From contig JAWPHD010001148.1 in assembly GCA_037043455.1 (NCBI GenBank), positions 22,501 through 86,500 on the forward strand: a stretch of DNA of 64,000 bases, read 5' to 3'. The stretch comes from Cyrtodaria siliqua. Lineage: Eukaryota > Mollusca > Bivalvia > Adapedonta > Hiatellidae. Under the pieces are notes generated by a model. It had not been told where the DNA came from and did no database searches. It saw only the letters and a program-made list of their open reading frames with translations. This document shows, piece after piece, positions 13,101 to 20,938 of the stretch (positions within the stretch are counted from its first letter, which is position 1; every line of letters begins with the position of its first letter). Made by a program: the position numbers and the translations under genes.

Positions 13101-14188
13101 GATTCATTAACTATATTTATTTAATCAAATAAATCTAATAAGATGTCATCGTATCGGACAAGCTAGTCTTCATTTATAAATCCAAACCTAAATTTATATA
13201 AATTTGCATATATCCAAATATATATTATGTTAAATCTTGTATAGATTGTAGATTTACGTTACAAGGACTAGGTTTAACCGAATGCATGCTTAGAATTAAA
13301 TCTTAACCGTGTATGCCCTGGACAAGGTAAATACGTACTCTATAAGCCAGTTCATGAAATACCAGAGCCTAAATCCGACTCGGGAAATCCAACTACAAAT
13401 ATAATATATCAAGTGTTGGCATTTAAAAGTTGCCATTTAGAGATAAGATGTCAAGTTTTGTTTGGGTGAAGCATGTACATAGTCTTATTATCATAGCTAC
13501 GAAGTTTGATATCAGACTTACTTTTTTCATTGCCTTTTTCATATTGAATATGTAAACACATAGGAATTTAGCATTTGTTTTTTTTTAATTTGAAACCTGA
13601 ATTGTAAGTTAAACTAGATGGCCGCTACCGGCAAGCCGAGTGACCGGAAACGTGTGACCGAAGTATTAAAAATCGAAAGAGGAGCGTGACCTCATAAGAA
13701 GAAAAAACATATATAGGAAAGTAATACATGAACACCTACTTATACAATTTGGAAGTTGTACGCTAAGTCCCATTAACACATATTATTAGGTTATATTGGG
13801 ACAGCAACGCCTTAGGGAAATGAGATGAAAAAAGGAAGTTTCCCATCAGACATGTTTCAGCCGCCAGGGAGCGAACCTACGCGGGGCCGAGGTTTGTAGC
13901 TATAAGTGCAATGCCGTATCCACCTACCTACTGAGGCCTAAATGACACTTAAGACGACCACTTATTTTAATCGCGGACACATTGGCCTACGCAGACACAA
14001 TGAGCTCCCTACGCATAGGCTACTGTGTCCACGGACACACAATACATGCGGACAAACTGGCCTCCTAAAAGCTTTGAAAAACAGACTGAAGAGTAAAGAT
14101 GGAGAAACATCCCAATCAGTAGCATAAAAGAATGATTAAACACAAACAAAGGAGTAAACCATTAACACATACCTGAATTGTCAGCCAT
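3985..14188 (-). CDS. CRAL-TRIO domain protein, alpha-tocopherol-transfer-protein-like (8 coding exons, 320 aa)
   Basis: Predicted soluble lipid-transfer protein of the alpha-TTP/CRALBP/clavesin family, which carries small hydrophobic ligands. Coding exons in order are 14,188-14,173, 11,745-11,602, 11,278-11,119, 7,739-7,678, 7,349-7,144, 5,746-5,636, 5,459-5,336 and 4,124-3,985. Lengths are 16, 144, 160, 62, 206, 111, 124 and 140 nt, totalling 963 nt, and phases agree at all junctions. All seven introns are GT..AG. Residues about 6-107 form the helical CRAL-TRIO N domain (kAxxELNE, FLLRFLR). Residues about 108-275 form the lipid-binding domain (DGRIY near 117, QVNGVV and DFSG in exon 5, YPFRVK at the start of exon 6, IHVHG at the start of exon 7, LPTEY..DDYTGP near the end of exon 7). 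The length of 320 aa is usual for the family. The start ATG is the only one in frame and follows GAACAAC. No frameshift or stop was found. The ligand is unknown. Confidence 0.93.
4209..4251. repeat. (ACGC)n / (CA)n microsatellite
   Basis: Compound simple repeat with CACG units followed by CA units. Confidence 0.95.
4650..5160 (+). pseudogene. Penelope-like reverse transcriptase fragment, C-terminal part
   Basis: The frame open at 4,507-5,175 becomes recognisable from about 4,672 (PKELQLNKA). It runs in parallel with the larger relic at 7,926-9,360: RDDFNFE, DGDVPRATS, YVSQLIRFSR, NIRNLCIT, LLHQGYRYHKLRK, GHDHFHTIFVKL. The catalytic fingers and palm are absent, so this is a 5'-truncated dead copy. 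The upstream 50 codons are not similar and are chance extension. It lies in intron 7 of the lipid-carrier gene in the opposite orientation. Assignment to Penelope-like elements is by motif style and is inferred. Confidence 0.75.
5336..5459 (-). CDS. CRAL-TRIO gene, exon 7
   Basis: Acceptor GTATTTTCAG lies before 5,459 and donor G|GTAAAT after 5,336. It encodes IHVHGKSL, then MSVLPTEYLPDDYTGPNGG, a family hallmark near the end of the lipid-binding domain. Confidence 0.92.
5636..5746 (-). CDS. CRAL-TRIO gene, exon 6
   Basis: Acceptor CCACCAG lies before 5,746 and the strong donor CGA|GTAAGT after 5,636. It encodes DVYPFRVKSINMYN and KLKDR, matching the conserved strand and helix of the CRAL-TRIO fold. 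The exon is 111 nt, so it keeps frame. Its own acceptor is the innermost copy of the 48-bp array next to it. Confidence 0.92.
5734..6021. repeat. 48-bp tandem array containing copies of the exon 6 splice acceptor, six units
   Basis: The phrase ACGGGTATACATCCTGG recurs at 5,734, 5,782, 5,830, 5,878 and 5,926, with a variant at 5,974, spaced exactly 48 bp. On the gene strand each unit reads CCACCAG|GATGTATACCCGTTT, that is the 3' splice site plus the first 15 exon bases. The unit at 5,974 has lost the AG and the other five keep it. The 142-codon plus-strand frame with GYTSWW repeats is a by-product of the 48-bp period. Confidence 0.9.
6022..7029 (-). other. Rest of intron 5 of the CRAL-TRIO gene
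   Basis: AT-rich with no recognised element. Confidence 0.5.
7030..7090 (-). mobile_element. Short inverted Penelope-like tail fragment
   Basis: On the minus strand it reads CCACTGACCGGTACC then CCTATTGTCAACC, the same pair of phrases as the tails at 9,670 and 12,050. Confidence 0.6.
7144..7349 (-). CDS. CRAL-TRIO gene, exon 5
   Basis: Acceptor GTTTGTAG lies before 7,349 and donor CAG|GTAGTT after 7,144. It encodes GVLDLEWVQK, TQVNGVVLTADFSGYT and VSSMQ, the core of the CRAL-TRIO lipid-binding domain. Confidence 0.93.
7350..7677 (-). other. Intron 4 of the CRAL-TRIO gene
   Basis: A 328-bp GT..AG intron with no recognised element. Confidence 0.8.
7678..7739 (-). CDS. CRAL-TRIO gene, exon 4
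   Basis: A 62-nt exon with acceptor ATTTCAG and donor CAG|GTAACT. It encodes FLLKLPKADKDGRIYIVQRP, typical of the start of the lipid-binding domain. Confidence 0.92.
7926..9360 (+). pseudogene. Penelope-like reverse transcriptase relic
   Basis: Remnant of a retroelement polymerase in intron 3 of the lipid-carrier gene, opposite in orientation. Three frames are needed. The first, 7,948-8,151, has STLYTTLPHHLIKDKL. The second, 8,163-8,723, has GIPMGTNCAPL and the catalytic YLDD at its residues 77-80, then the RDDFNF and RFSRACTR region, and ends at an in-frame TAA where the copy at 4,650 reads a lysine codon. The third, 9,169-9,360, has GHDHFHTIFVKLVKK and a C-terminal tail. Frameshifts, the stop and an internal 297-bp duplication make it non-functional. 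No GIY-YIG endonuclease was seen, so placement in Penelope-like elements is inferred from RT motif style and the inverted tail copies nearby. Confidence 0.8.
8641..9234 (+). repeat. 297-bp direct tandem duplication inside the reverse transcriptase relic
   Basis: Both 8,641 and 8,938 begin AGTATGTGTCTCAACTTATT, and similarity continues to about 9,234 with a few substitutions and indels. The duplication covers the region between the YSQL/RFSR segment and the HFHTIFVKL segment. Confidence 0.9.
9361..9880 (+). mobile_element. 3' untranslated tail of the Penelope-like element
   Basis: This follows the polymerase relic directly and serves as the reference for tail fragments elsewhere in the window. 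Landmarks in order are CTTCTGCAAAGTCATTGAG, TTTACACTGTCCTG, ATGGGATGACAG, CACCCTAGAACCGGTTT, GCCACTGACCGTTCCAAGGC, ATTGTCAACCC and TCCTTGAATGCTAC. The open frames across it show no family similarity. Confidence 0.7.
10515..10870. repeat. Dispersed repeat A, copy 1
   Basis: Similar to 36,800-37,240. Shared phrases include AATACTGAA..GGGATCC, ACTGAGTCTGTTCATGAGA, GATTGGGCTTGATGATC and GTCGGGGC. The block starts to repeat itself near 10,780, as does the second copy. No ORF is shared, so it is probably a non-autonomous element. Confidence 0.7.
11119..11278 (-). CDS. CRAL-TRIO gene, exon 3
   Basis: Acceptor TTTACGTCAG lies before 11,278 and donor GG|GTATCT after 11,119. This exon has no ATG and no long open frame of its own. 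It encodes SGFLLRFLRCQK, VLEQFW and NPGWFANVDPRDP, the second half of the CRAL-TRIO N domain. Its 160-nt length is what makes the phases of exons 2 and 4 agree. Confidence 0.93.
11279..11601 (-). other. Intron 2 of the CRAL-TRIO gene
   Basis: A 323-bp intron with no recognised element. Confidence 0.8.
11602..11745 (-). CDS. CRAL-TRIO gene, exon 2
   Basis: Acceptor CTCATTTCAG lies before 11,745 and donor CAG|GTTACA after 11,602. It encodes SIDRAKTELNEDEKNRD and TLREWVQQQPWL, the first helices of the CRAL-TRIO N domain. Confidence 0.93.
11935..12240 (+). mobile_element. Penelope-like 3' tail fragment
   Basis: It carries TTTACACTGTCCCGTTTATT, CCTAGAACCTGG, CACTGACCGTTCCAAGGCGG, ATTGTCAACCCTTGTGTG and CCTTGAATGCTA in the same order as the tail after 9,361. 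There is no polymerase part. It lies in intron 1 of the lipid-carrier gene. Confidence 0.75.
12510..12792. mobile_element. Converging pair of Penelope-like tail fragments
   Basis: The plus-strand piece at about 12,510-12,660 (TTCTTTTCTTGTCGTACCC, GGCTTCTGCAAAGTCATTG) faces a minus-strand piece at about 12,665-12,792 that covers the same tail segment (CAGTCATTGAGTACTTGCAT, GTCGTACCCTTAATGG on the minus strand). The arms are not identical copies, so this is either two insertions or an old inverted duplication. Confidence 0.7.
12800..13700 (-). other. Part of intron 1, nothing recognised
   Basis: AT-rich sequence with no family similarity or repeat structure seen. Confidence 0.45.
13715..13945 (-). 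mobile_element. tRNA-derived SINE-like element
   Basis: On the minus strand 13,940-13,859 has an A-box-like CTCAGTAGGTAGGTGGATAC and, about 40 bases on, a B-box-like TAGGTTCGCTCCCTGGCGG, the spacing of a tRNA gene. Downstream body sequence follows to about 13,715. A functional tRNA is unlikely because the acceptor stem does not pair. Confidence 0.5.
14173..14188 (-). CDS. CRAL-TRIO gene, exon 1 (16 coding nt)
   Basis: The ATG at 14,188 opens MADNS and is cut by donor CAG|GTATGT. One leftover base joins exon 2 to continue as DDTYICS. No other start keeps the frame. Confidence 0.82.
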
Positions 14189-14540
14189 GTTGTTCTAATA
14201 ACATATTAATTAGGTATTTCCGAATGGTTAAACAAATATATCGATCCGTCACGATCCGTCACGATCCGGTAACCCTGGTAACTGGAGCACGCACACTATA
14301 GTTAGTACAGTGCCTATGTGCGGATTAAATAGCACTTGGGTGTACAATACAAGTCACGCTATAGATAAGCAGCGAAGTCAAAACATGAGGTTTTATCGTT
14401 TGACTGAAGTGTTCGTTATTTGTATGTGTTCTGTTATCAGAAACCTTATAAATACCTGTATTAACAGGAGCAGATCCAGGATTTAATATAAGGTGCGAGT
14501 GTGCAATTTGTCATTGCCTCTTAATTATCCTTGTAATTGT
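14189..14540 (-). promoter_or_regulatory. Presumed 5' UTR and promoter region of the CRAL-TRIO gene
   Basis: This is the upstream flank on the gene strand. No convincing TATA box or initiator could be picked out. It is included only because of its position. Confidence 0.3.
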
Positions 14541-14544
14541 TGTT

Positions 14545-14625
14545 TGTTTCAATGCGTGTTTTTGGTTGACAGTGGTCCTTGAATACTACATTTCCTGTTC
14601 CACTTATATACACTTTTGTGGGGAA
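14545..14625 (+). mobile_element. Short Penelope-like tail fragment
   Basis: GGTTGACAGTGGTCCTTGAA and CATTTCCTGTTCCACTTATA match the distal tail near 9,805 and 12,155. Confidence 0.5.
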
Positions 14626-14789
14626 AAAATGACAAACACCAAAAGAAAACTTTAAACTGTGTCCATGGGGCACGGATGCTCGATTTCGCGGAGCGGCGTC
14701 AGTAACATACATACTTTCTATATAATGTAAGTATGTCAAGGTCACTGACACACGCACGACAATCTAACACTATTTATAATGCATATTAA

Positions 14790-14950
14790 AATTAGATCCC
14801 AGATTTATTCGTCCAGTATCATTTTGCTTTTAAACCTGTTTGCATATTATTTAATAAAAGTTAATACATTTTGGAATTCTCAATTTGTCTTCGTTATTCT
14901 ACCAAAGAATTAAATATATTATTGTTGCAAATAATAATTAATATTATTAT
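14790..14950 (+). mobile_element. Internal fragment of the 35.6-kb MITE-like family
   Basis: The run from GTCCAGTATCATTTTGCTTT through AAATATATTATTGTTGCA parallels 35,640-35,745. Terminal repeats are not visible. Confidence 0.5.
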
Positions 14951-15264
14951 ACCTTAGTTTACACTCCTGTATAAATTGCCCATACCCATAGCGTGAAGCA
15001 ATTTTTACTGTGCACCGGTAAACAATTTTTATTATTACCTGATCTCCTATATAAATGCTATATCGTCATTTCTTGCTAATTCACTAAGGAAAAGACTGTT
15101 CCCGGTGAAAACGAACTGTTACCGGACTTTAGTTTCGACTGTTTCCCTCACGTGCTGGAATTTCGTTTGCGTGACGTCATGTTGCTTTTTTTACCATAGG
15201 TTCTCATTATAAAACAAATTTTCATTTTCACTGTTTCGTACAGTAACATTAATCAGGTAATAAA

Positions 15265-15441
15265 ACAGTTATCACATGTGTGTTTGGGGCACAGTCAAAA
15301 CTGTTTTCCCTTGGTGTCGGGAGATGTCAGTGTGAACTGTTTCCCTCGGTCTATCGGCCTCGGGAAACAGTTCACACTGCCATCCCCTCCACCTCGGGAA
15401 AACAGTTTTGACTGTTCCCCAAACACACATGCGATAACTGT
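15265..15441. repeat. Foldback element, about 177 bp
   Basis: The left arm begins ACAGTTATCACATGTGTGTT and the right arm ends with its near complement. An inner pair around GTGAACTGTTTCCC also folds. A similar CTGTTTCCC phrase lies just upstream near 15,140, suggesting a larger decayed element. Confidence 0.8.
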
Positions 15442-15789
15442 ATACTATCACACGATTGTGACGTCACGGGAAGTATAAAAATAGGTTTCGGGTTTTTCCA
15501 ATAACGATACGCTTTGGCAATTGGAAATCGGTGGACGCTTATTAAAATACAGTTGAAGTTATGTCAATCGTAAGACGCTTGGTTTACTAAACGACAATTA
15601 AAAATGTGGCGAACAGATGTGTTACTTTAAATAAAAACTGTAAATTAAAAAATAAAAATAAAAAAAGATATTGGGATTTTTTCCCCTCATATACTTAAAT
15701 TTTAATCAAAACATTTGTTCGGTATAATAAATATTTTTCTGTAAGAAACTTGGTTCATTTTTAGCTCTATTGGCCAACATGTAACTCTA

Positions 15790-16480
15790 TGTAAAACGTG
15801 ACCCTGGGCCGGGGCTAAATTAACATAGACTGATACAGGGAAAAACTTAAAAAATGTTCTTCTCTGAAACTTCAAGAGCTAAAGGCTTGATATTTTGCAT
15901 TTATTATCAGCTTATGTTTCTATACAAGGTTTGTTTAAATGGTGACCCTGGGGTCTAATTTAGCCCCGCCCCAAGGGTCACAGTTTTATATAGACTTATA
16001 TATAGGGAAATACTTTAAAACACTTCTTCTGAAACTACAAGAGTCAAAGGTTTAATATTTTATATTTACACTCAAGCTTATGGTTCATTACCAAGTTTGT
16101 TTGAATGGTGACCCTGGTGTCAAAATTTGGCACCATCCCAGAGGTCACATGTTTTACATAAAGTTACATAGGGAAAAACTTTTTAAGAAGTCTTCTTCTC
16201 TGGAACTACAAGACCCAGAGGTTTACTATTTTGTATTTTACGATCAGCTAATGGTTCTCTACCAAGTTTGTTCAAATGGTGACCATGGTGTCAAATTTGG
16301 CCCCACCCCAGGGGTAACATGTTTTACATCGAGTTACATAGGGGAAAACTTTTTAAAAAATCTACTCTGAAATTACAAGAGCCAACGGTTTAATATTTTG
16401 TATTTACACTCAGCTTATTTTCCTCTACCAAGTTTGTTCAAATGGTGACCCTCGCCCCTGGGTCACATGTCAAACTTGGT
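15790..16480. repeat. About 170-bp tandem repeat, four copies
   Basis: Each copy has GGTGACCCTGG, GGGTCACA.GTTTTA, AGGGAAAAACTT, CTACAAGAG and CAAGTTTGTT in order. The 96-codon frame at 16,080 is inside it and is not a gene. Confidence 0.85.
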
Positions 16481-17078
16481 TTGAGTGTTTATATAAATGA
16501 AAGTTTGATTTGTTTTAAAGGTATCCAAACTTGAGTCAAATGCATCCCTCTGCCTATATCTTGGCAATTGAAGACACTTTACAAAAAGCTAGTTTGATAC
16601 TGCCATATCTGAAACACAATCCTTCTATACCCCACACCCACCCCCTTTTGGTTACCTTGTCAAAATCACAAATACTGAGCTATTTTTTTCAGCTTCTACT
16701 GACTCTCAAAACACTTAAAACATATATGCCTACTTGCATACCACCATAATCTTCCAGTATTTTGCCATATTTTAATAGCCACCGATTTTTTGGTACTCGG
16801 AAATTCCTAATAATTTGAGAAACGTGGAAACATATACAATATTAATGTTCAACATGGTGAGCTCCACACACAAACACACCTTCCCGACCCAAAAGTGTTT
16901 ATTGCAATAAAACCTTAATGCTCATGATATATTTGTTCATTTCTTTGAATACGAACAAAAACACTAAGGAACAATTGAAAATAACTGATTTAAAACAAAT
17001 TCCTACAGAGCTACTTTAATTTTATTGATTTATTGATTTACTAAATACATTTTTTAAAAAAAGGAAAATAATGTTCGC
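16481..17078. other. Intergenic, nothing recognised
   Basis: No family similarity or repeat seen. Confidence 0.4.
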
Positions 17079-17152
17079 TAGCACCAGGAATCGAACCCTT
17101 GAAATCAAAACGTGCACTTAGGGCAGCTATACTAACCTCTAGATCACGGCGG
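17079..17152 (-). mobile_element. tRNA-like pseudogene or SINE head
   Basis: On the minus strand it has GATCTAGAGGTTAGTATAGC (A-box-like, as in tRNA-Glu/Asp types) and GGGTTCGATTCCTGG (a perfect B box) at tRNA spacing. The ends do not pair as an acceptor stem, and an A/T-rich tail follows, so a SINE remnant is more likely than a working tRNA. Confidence 0.6.
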
Positions 17153-17379
17153 AATGTTAAATTTATTTGATTATACTCTATTCAGTCAATCAGAAGCAGC
17201 TGATTGGTTGTCTTGTACAATACGCTGCTTTATGCCGATTATTCGGTATTGCGGAAACCAGCATAGAAATAATCGTGACATGTACTGCACTCGTCTTGAT
17301 CATCTATGACGCTTGATTGTAAATACAAACGTTTGTCTTGAAAACAAGCAAACGTCGCAGATGATCTTGACTAGTACAG

Positions 17380-17495
17380 CACAAACTATCTCAAGCGTAT
17401 CGCTAGATGGGGCTCAACTATAATGGCAGCACAAACTATCTCAAGCGTGTCGCTAGATGGGGCTCAACTATAATGGCAGCACAAACTATCTCAAT
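17380..17495. repeat. 50-bp tandem repeat, 2.3 copies
   Basis: AGCACAAACTATCTCAAGCG to CTCAACTATAATGGC is repeated with one substitution. Confidence 0.9.
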
Positions 17496-17620
17496 GAACG
17501 ATGTCCAACTTTGAAAAAAAAAAAATTCTTTCTGTCGAGACTTATCTGTATTCCATATGCATGGGCAAGATCCGGTATATCGTTGACATTAATATTGTTC
17601 ACTTTGTTTCTTATTTTCAT

Positions 17621-17710
17621 TTATTTGTGTTCATGAGTGTTAAGCAGATGTTCAACGACTTGGTAAAATTCCAGGAAGTCATCGTTGCAGTAGAAGCACT
17701 GTAGAACCAT
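17621..17710 (-). CDS. 29-codon mini-ORF with one C2H2 zinc finger
   Basis: A short frame starts MVLQCFYCNDDF and ends HLLNTHEHK, with a C-x2-C-x12-H-x4-H pattern (residues 5, 8, 21, 26). It is preceded 5 bases upstream by TATATTTTCAG, a good 3' splice site, and ends at TAA followed by an overlapping AATAAA. It may be a terminal coding exon of a gene or element whose remainder I could not find, or a chance frame. Function is unknown. Confidence 0.4.
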   Translation of the reverse strand: MVLQCFYCNDDFLEFYQVVEHLLNTHEHK

Positions 17711-17735
17711 CGTTCCTGAAAATATAGACGAAAAC

Positions 17736-17965
17736 AGTAAACACAGACGTGATACACTAGTCTTGTCGTAAACACAGACGTGATACACTAGTCTTGTCGT
17801 AAACACAGACGTGATACACTAGTCTTGTCGTAAACACAGACGTGATACACTAGTCTTGTCGTAAACACAGACGTGATACACTAGTCTTGTCGTAAACACA
17901 GACGTGATACACTAGTCTTGTCGCAGACAGTAAACACAGACGTGATACACTAGTCTTGTCGCAGA
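17736..17965. repeat. 31-bp tandem repeat, about seven copies
   Basis: The unit begins GTAAACACAGACGTGATACA and continues CTAGTCTTGTC. The last junctions carry a CAGACA insertion. It lies immediately upstream, on the minus strand, of the splice acceptor of the zinc-finger mini-ORF. Confidence 0.95.
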
Positions 17966-20938
17966 AAAGTGTTTTAAGAATGTTCTGTTAAAAATGCAGA
18001 TCAACATTTATATACCAATATATATACACTGCCCTCATGCAGTTTCATTGAATCCAAAGGGTAAAGAACAAAGAAACCCTAAAAATCAAGTTTCCATAGG
18101 TATTAAAAGCAATATTTCGTACAGTTATTTTATTGTTTGTTCACTGCAATACGCCGTACAAAATAAGTGCAATTGTCCGTAGCGATGCTGTTTCATATTT
18201 ATGAAGGTTTTTTAACTTATCTGACAAGCAATACAGTGTATTTAGCATAACATCAGCTATTACAACTAACCACCCCACTGGGAGTAATAAGTAAGCATTC
18301 ACATGTTCCGTGATTTTGTAGAAAATCGTATAACTGAGCTAAGCTACTTCCAAAATGAGTATCACAGTCCTGTTTGAGTCACTCTGGAAATTAACCAAGA
18401 CTACAGTTCCTGGCAGGTTTATGAACAGATCAAACGCTTTTAAAAAGTCTTACCATGCCTTCAGGTATATGGCGTGAAGATCCTTAAACAATCGAATTTG
18501 AGCGATCAGTGGAAGGTATCTGTGTGAGCTTGTTTATTTTCATCGCTTCGTTTGTACCAATATCCGTGTACAATTATACAGAAAGAAAATAGTTAATTTG
18601 TAGTTTTCAAAGACTGAAATATTTTCATCTGTCACTTAGGATTCTATAATTCTTCTAGATTGATAATATACATTGTAAATGATAATTGATAAGAGTTATA
18701 TGTCACATTAGCTCATGTATATTGGGATAGTTACTTAGTAGGGTTCTGGAAATATTTTGAAAATGGATTTTTAAAAGTCACATGCCCTGCCCATAATGAC
18801 AATTGCCCCACATTTTAGAATATTTGCCATACAAATTGGCGTTGTACGACTATTTGTGAGGCATGTTAAATGGAACACCCGCATAATTTGGACCATTATA
18901 ATTAACTGGAAAAGAAAGGAAGACTGTATTTTATTGTATTAGTTTAATAATACACTGTACATGTATTTATTCTTATAAAAATATCTTGAATTTCTGCTTT
19001 GTGTCGATTAAATAATTGTGTTACTTAAACGATGAGAGTGACAGTATAACAATTCATTTCATTTCATGGGGGTAGAAACATGGAGACAGCCCCAACCCCC
19101 ACCACTAACCCATTATGTGATGACCACTCCACCACCCACCCACCCACCACCGCCCCCCCCCCCCCTCACCTCAAATGGTTTGACTATGAAAATGTTAATG
19201 TCACAGTGTGTACAATTAAACAGTTGACATTAAAAAGGGCTATTTTTTTGTTCATTTAATTGTGTGACGAAACAGGACAAACAAAACGTCTTTGAAAATA
19301 TTCTCTTGGCCCCCAGTATCTGTAACGTTCCCACGGAGTACGCCTTTGCATTTGAACTAAAGGGAAATAGATGAAAGCAAGTGGCGTGCACAGTGTTTCC
19401 TCAGAAATTGTTTAAGAAGTAGTAGCATTTAGCTAAAAGCCAAAGATCGGAGTTCCAAGAGTTTTTGAAATCGCAAAAACCCATGACAGGCGCATATCGC
19501 TACGTTTTGCAACTTATTTGTGTAGTTTGCACTTTCATATACGTATAATTACAGATTATATCAATGAAATACACTAAATACCTCATAAAATCGCATTTAT
19601 AAACGAGTGCTTCAAGTTAAAACAAAGAAAGGTGCTTGCTTTACGAAAAAAGTCCTCGGCTAGATTATCTAAACAAAAACATATCACGTGGGTCTATCAT
19701 TTGTTCTTTTGACACATTAATTTGTAAATTAAGACAGACTTTTGTGTATTTGATTTGTCAAAGGTCCAAATGACGTTGAGAGAATACTTGGAAAAGTCTG
19801 TGCTTGCAGCTATGTTTATGGTTGGTAGGTCACGGACATGATTGCCGCGATTTCATTAGACGATCACATTAATTGTGATACTGGGTTGTTTTCAAACAGT
19901 GTGAAATGCGCGTGTGGGTTAATTAGTTGTTTATTGAAATAATGATACTGATTAAGGTGCCTGGGGCGAGAATGTTGATTGTACCGAAAGTTGTTTGACC
20001 TTATTAACAATAGCTCGCGACGAAAAAGCATCGCACAGTTTTGTTCACTTATCAAATTCTGATTATCCAGTCGGGCAAGTTGCGGGCAACCAGATTTGCA
20101 AAGGTCACCTGCCCGCACCCAAAATCCACTTGCCCGGGGTGTCGGTCAATCGTATTTCCGGAACCTCATTTCATAGAAACAAACACCGAAAAAACATGCA
20201 TAGGAACTTAGGTAGGGTGGTGACACTTCGAAATAAAGATCAAGTCATCCACCAACAGAAGCGTTTTAAATTAACACGTCGATTCATGACTACATCAACA
20301 CATAGAGAATCAGTCATTGATATCCGGTTCAGATAGGGAATATTCGAACTATCGGTATCATTGTTTTCAACGGATCTACTATGAAAGCCTTGATTAATGA
20401 TTATTTTATTAATTTCCTAGAAACCAGCTTGATGTGTTAGAAGCCAATATGAGTTGCACCAATGCGAACGTTCGCTTAGTTTAGCTCGTATGTCGGGCAT
20501 TGATAGTACTCAAACCGAATTTATCACTCGGTAGAGTCTGTGTTATGTTGATGAATTTGTTTTTGCATCTGTGATGTCTCTACATTCAGTGTCGTTTCCT
20601 CTGCCACTGCGACATGATGGAATGTGACCATTTTGAGATTCCACCTTATGAACGGATCTCCATCAAATACAGCCTGCCTTCTGCCTTTAGCTATTGCTAT
20701 AATCGCATGTTTTCGGCTGAAAGCAAATAAAGTAGCTACATAGTCAATATTGCCTCCCCGCCCCCGCCCCCGCCCCCTCACACCCCCACTACGTTTAGGC
20801 AGGTCCTCTGAACGCACATCATGCAATACTGGTTGCTCGGCTTTCTTATATGGGTAAAAGACGCATGTGGTCTGTCGAATCGTCAATTATGATAATTATG
20901 TTCTAGTTGTAAACGATCTGATCTTTTCTTCGCCTTCA
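17966..20938. other. 3-kb intergenic stretch, no gene recognised
   Basis: It contains CCACCC-rich and poly-C sequence near 19,130-19,165. Open frames at 19,864-20,336 overlap on both strands and have no family similarity. The 120-codon minus-strand frame at 20,524-20,886 owes its Gly-Arg run to a CCGCCCC simple repeat. Confidence 0.45.

Noticed and set aside
13617..13690. Possible start exon ATGGCCGCTACCGG
   Set aside because: It opens only 19 codons before a stop (TGA) and has no matching downstream exon.
17079..17152. Functional tRNA gene
   Set aside because: A and B boxes are present, but the ends do not pair and the downstream tail is SINE-like.
20524..20886. 120-aa minus-strand ORF with a GRGRGRGG run
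   Set aside because: The run is a CCGCCCC simple repeat. The rest matches no family I know and has no splice or codon support.
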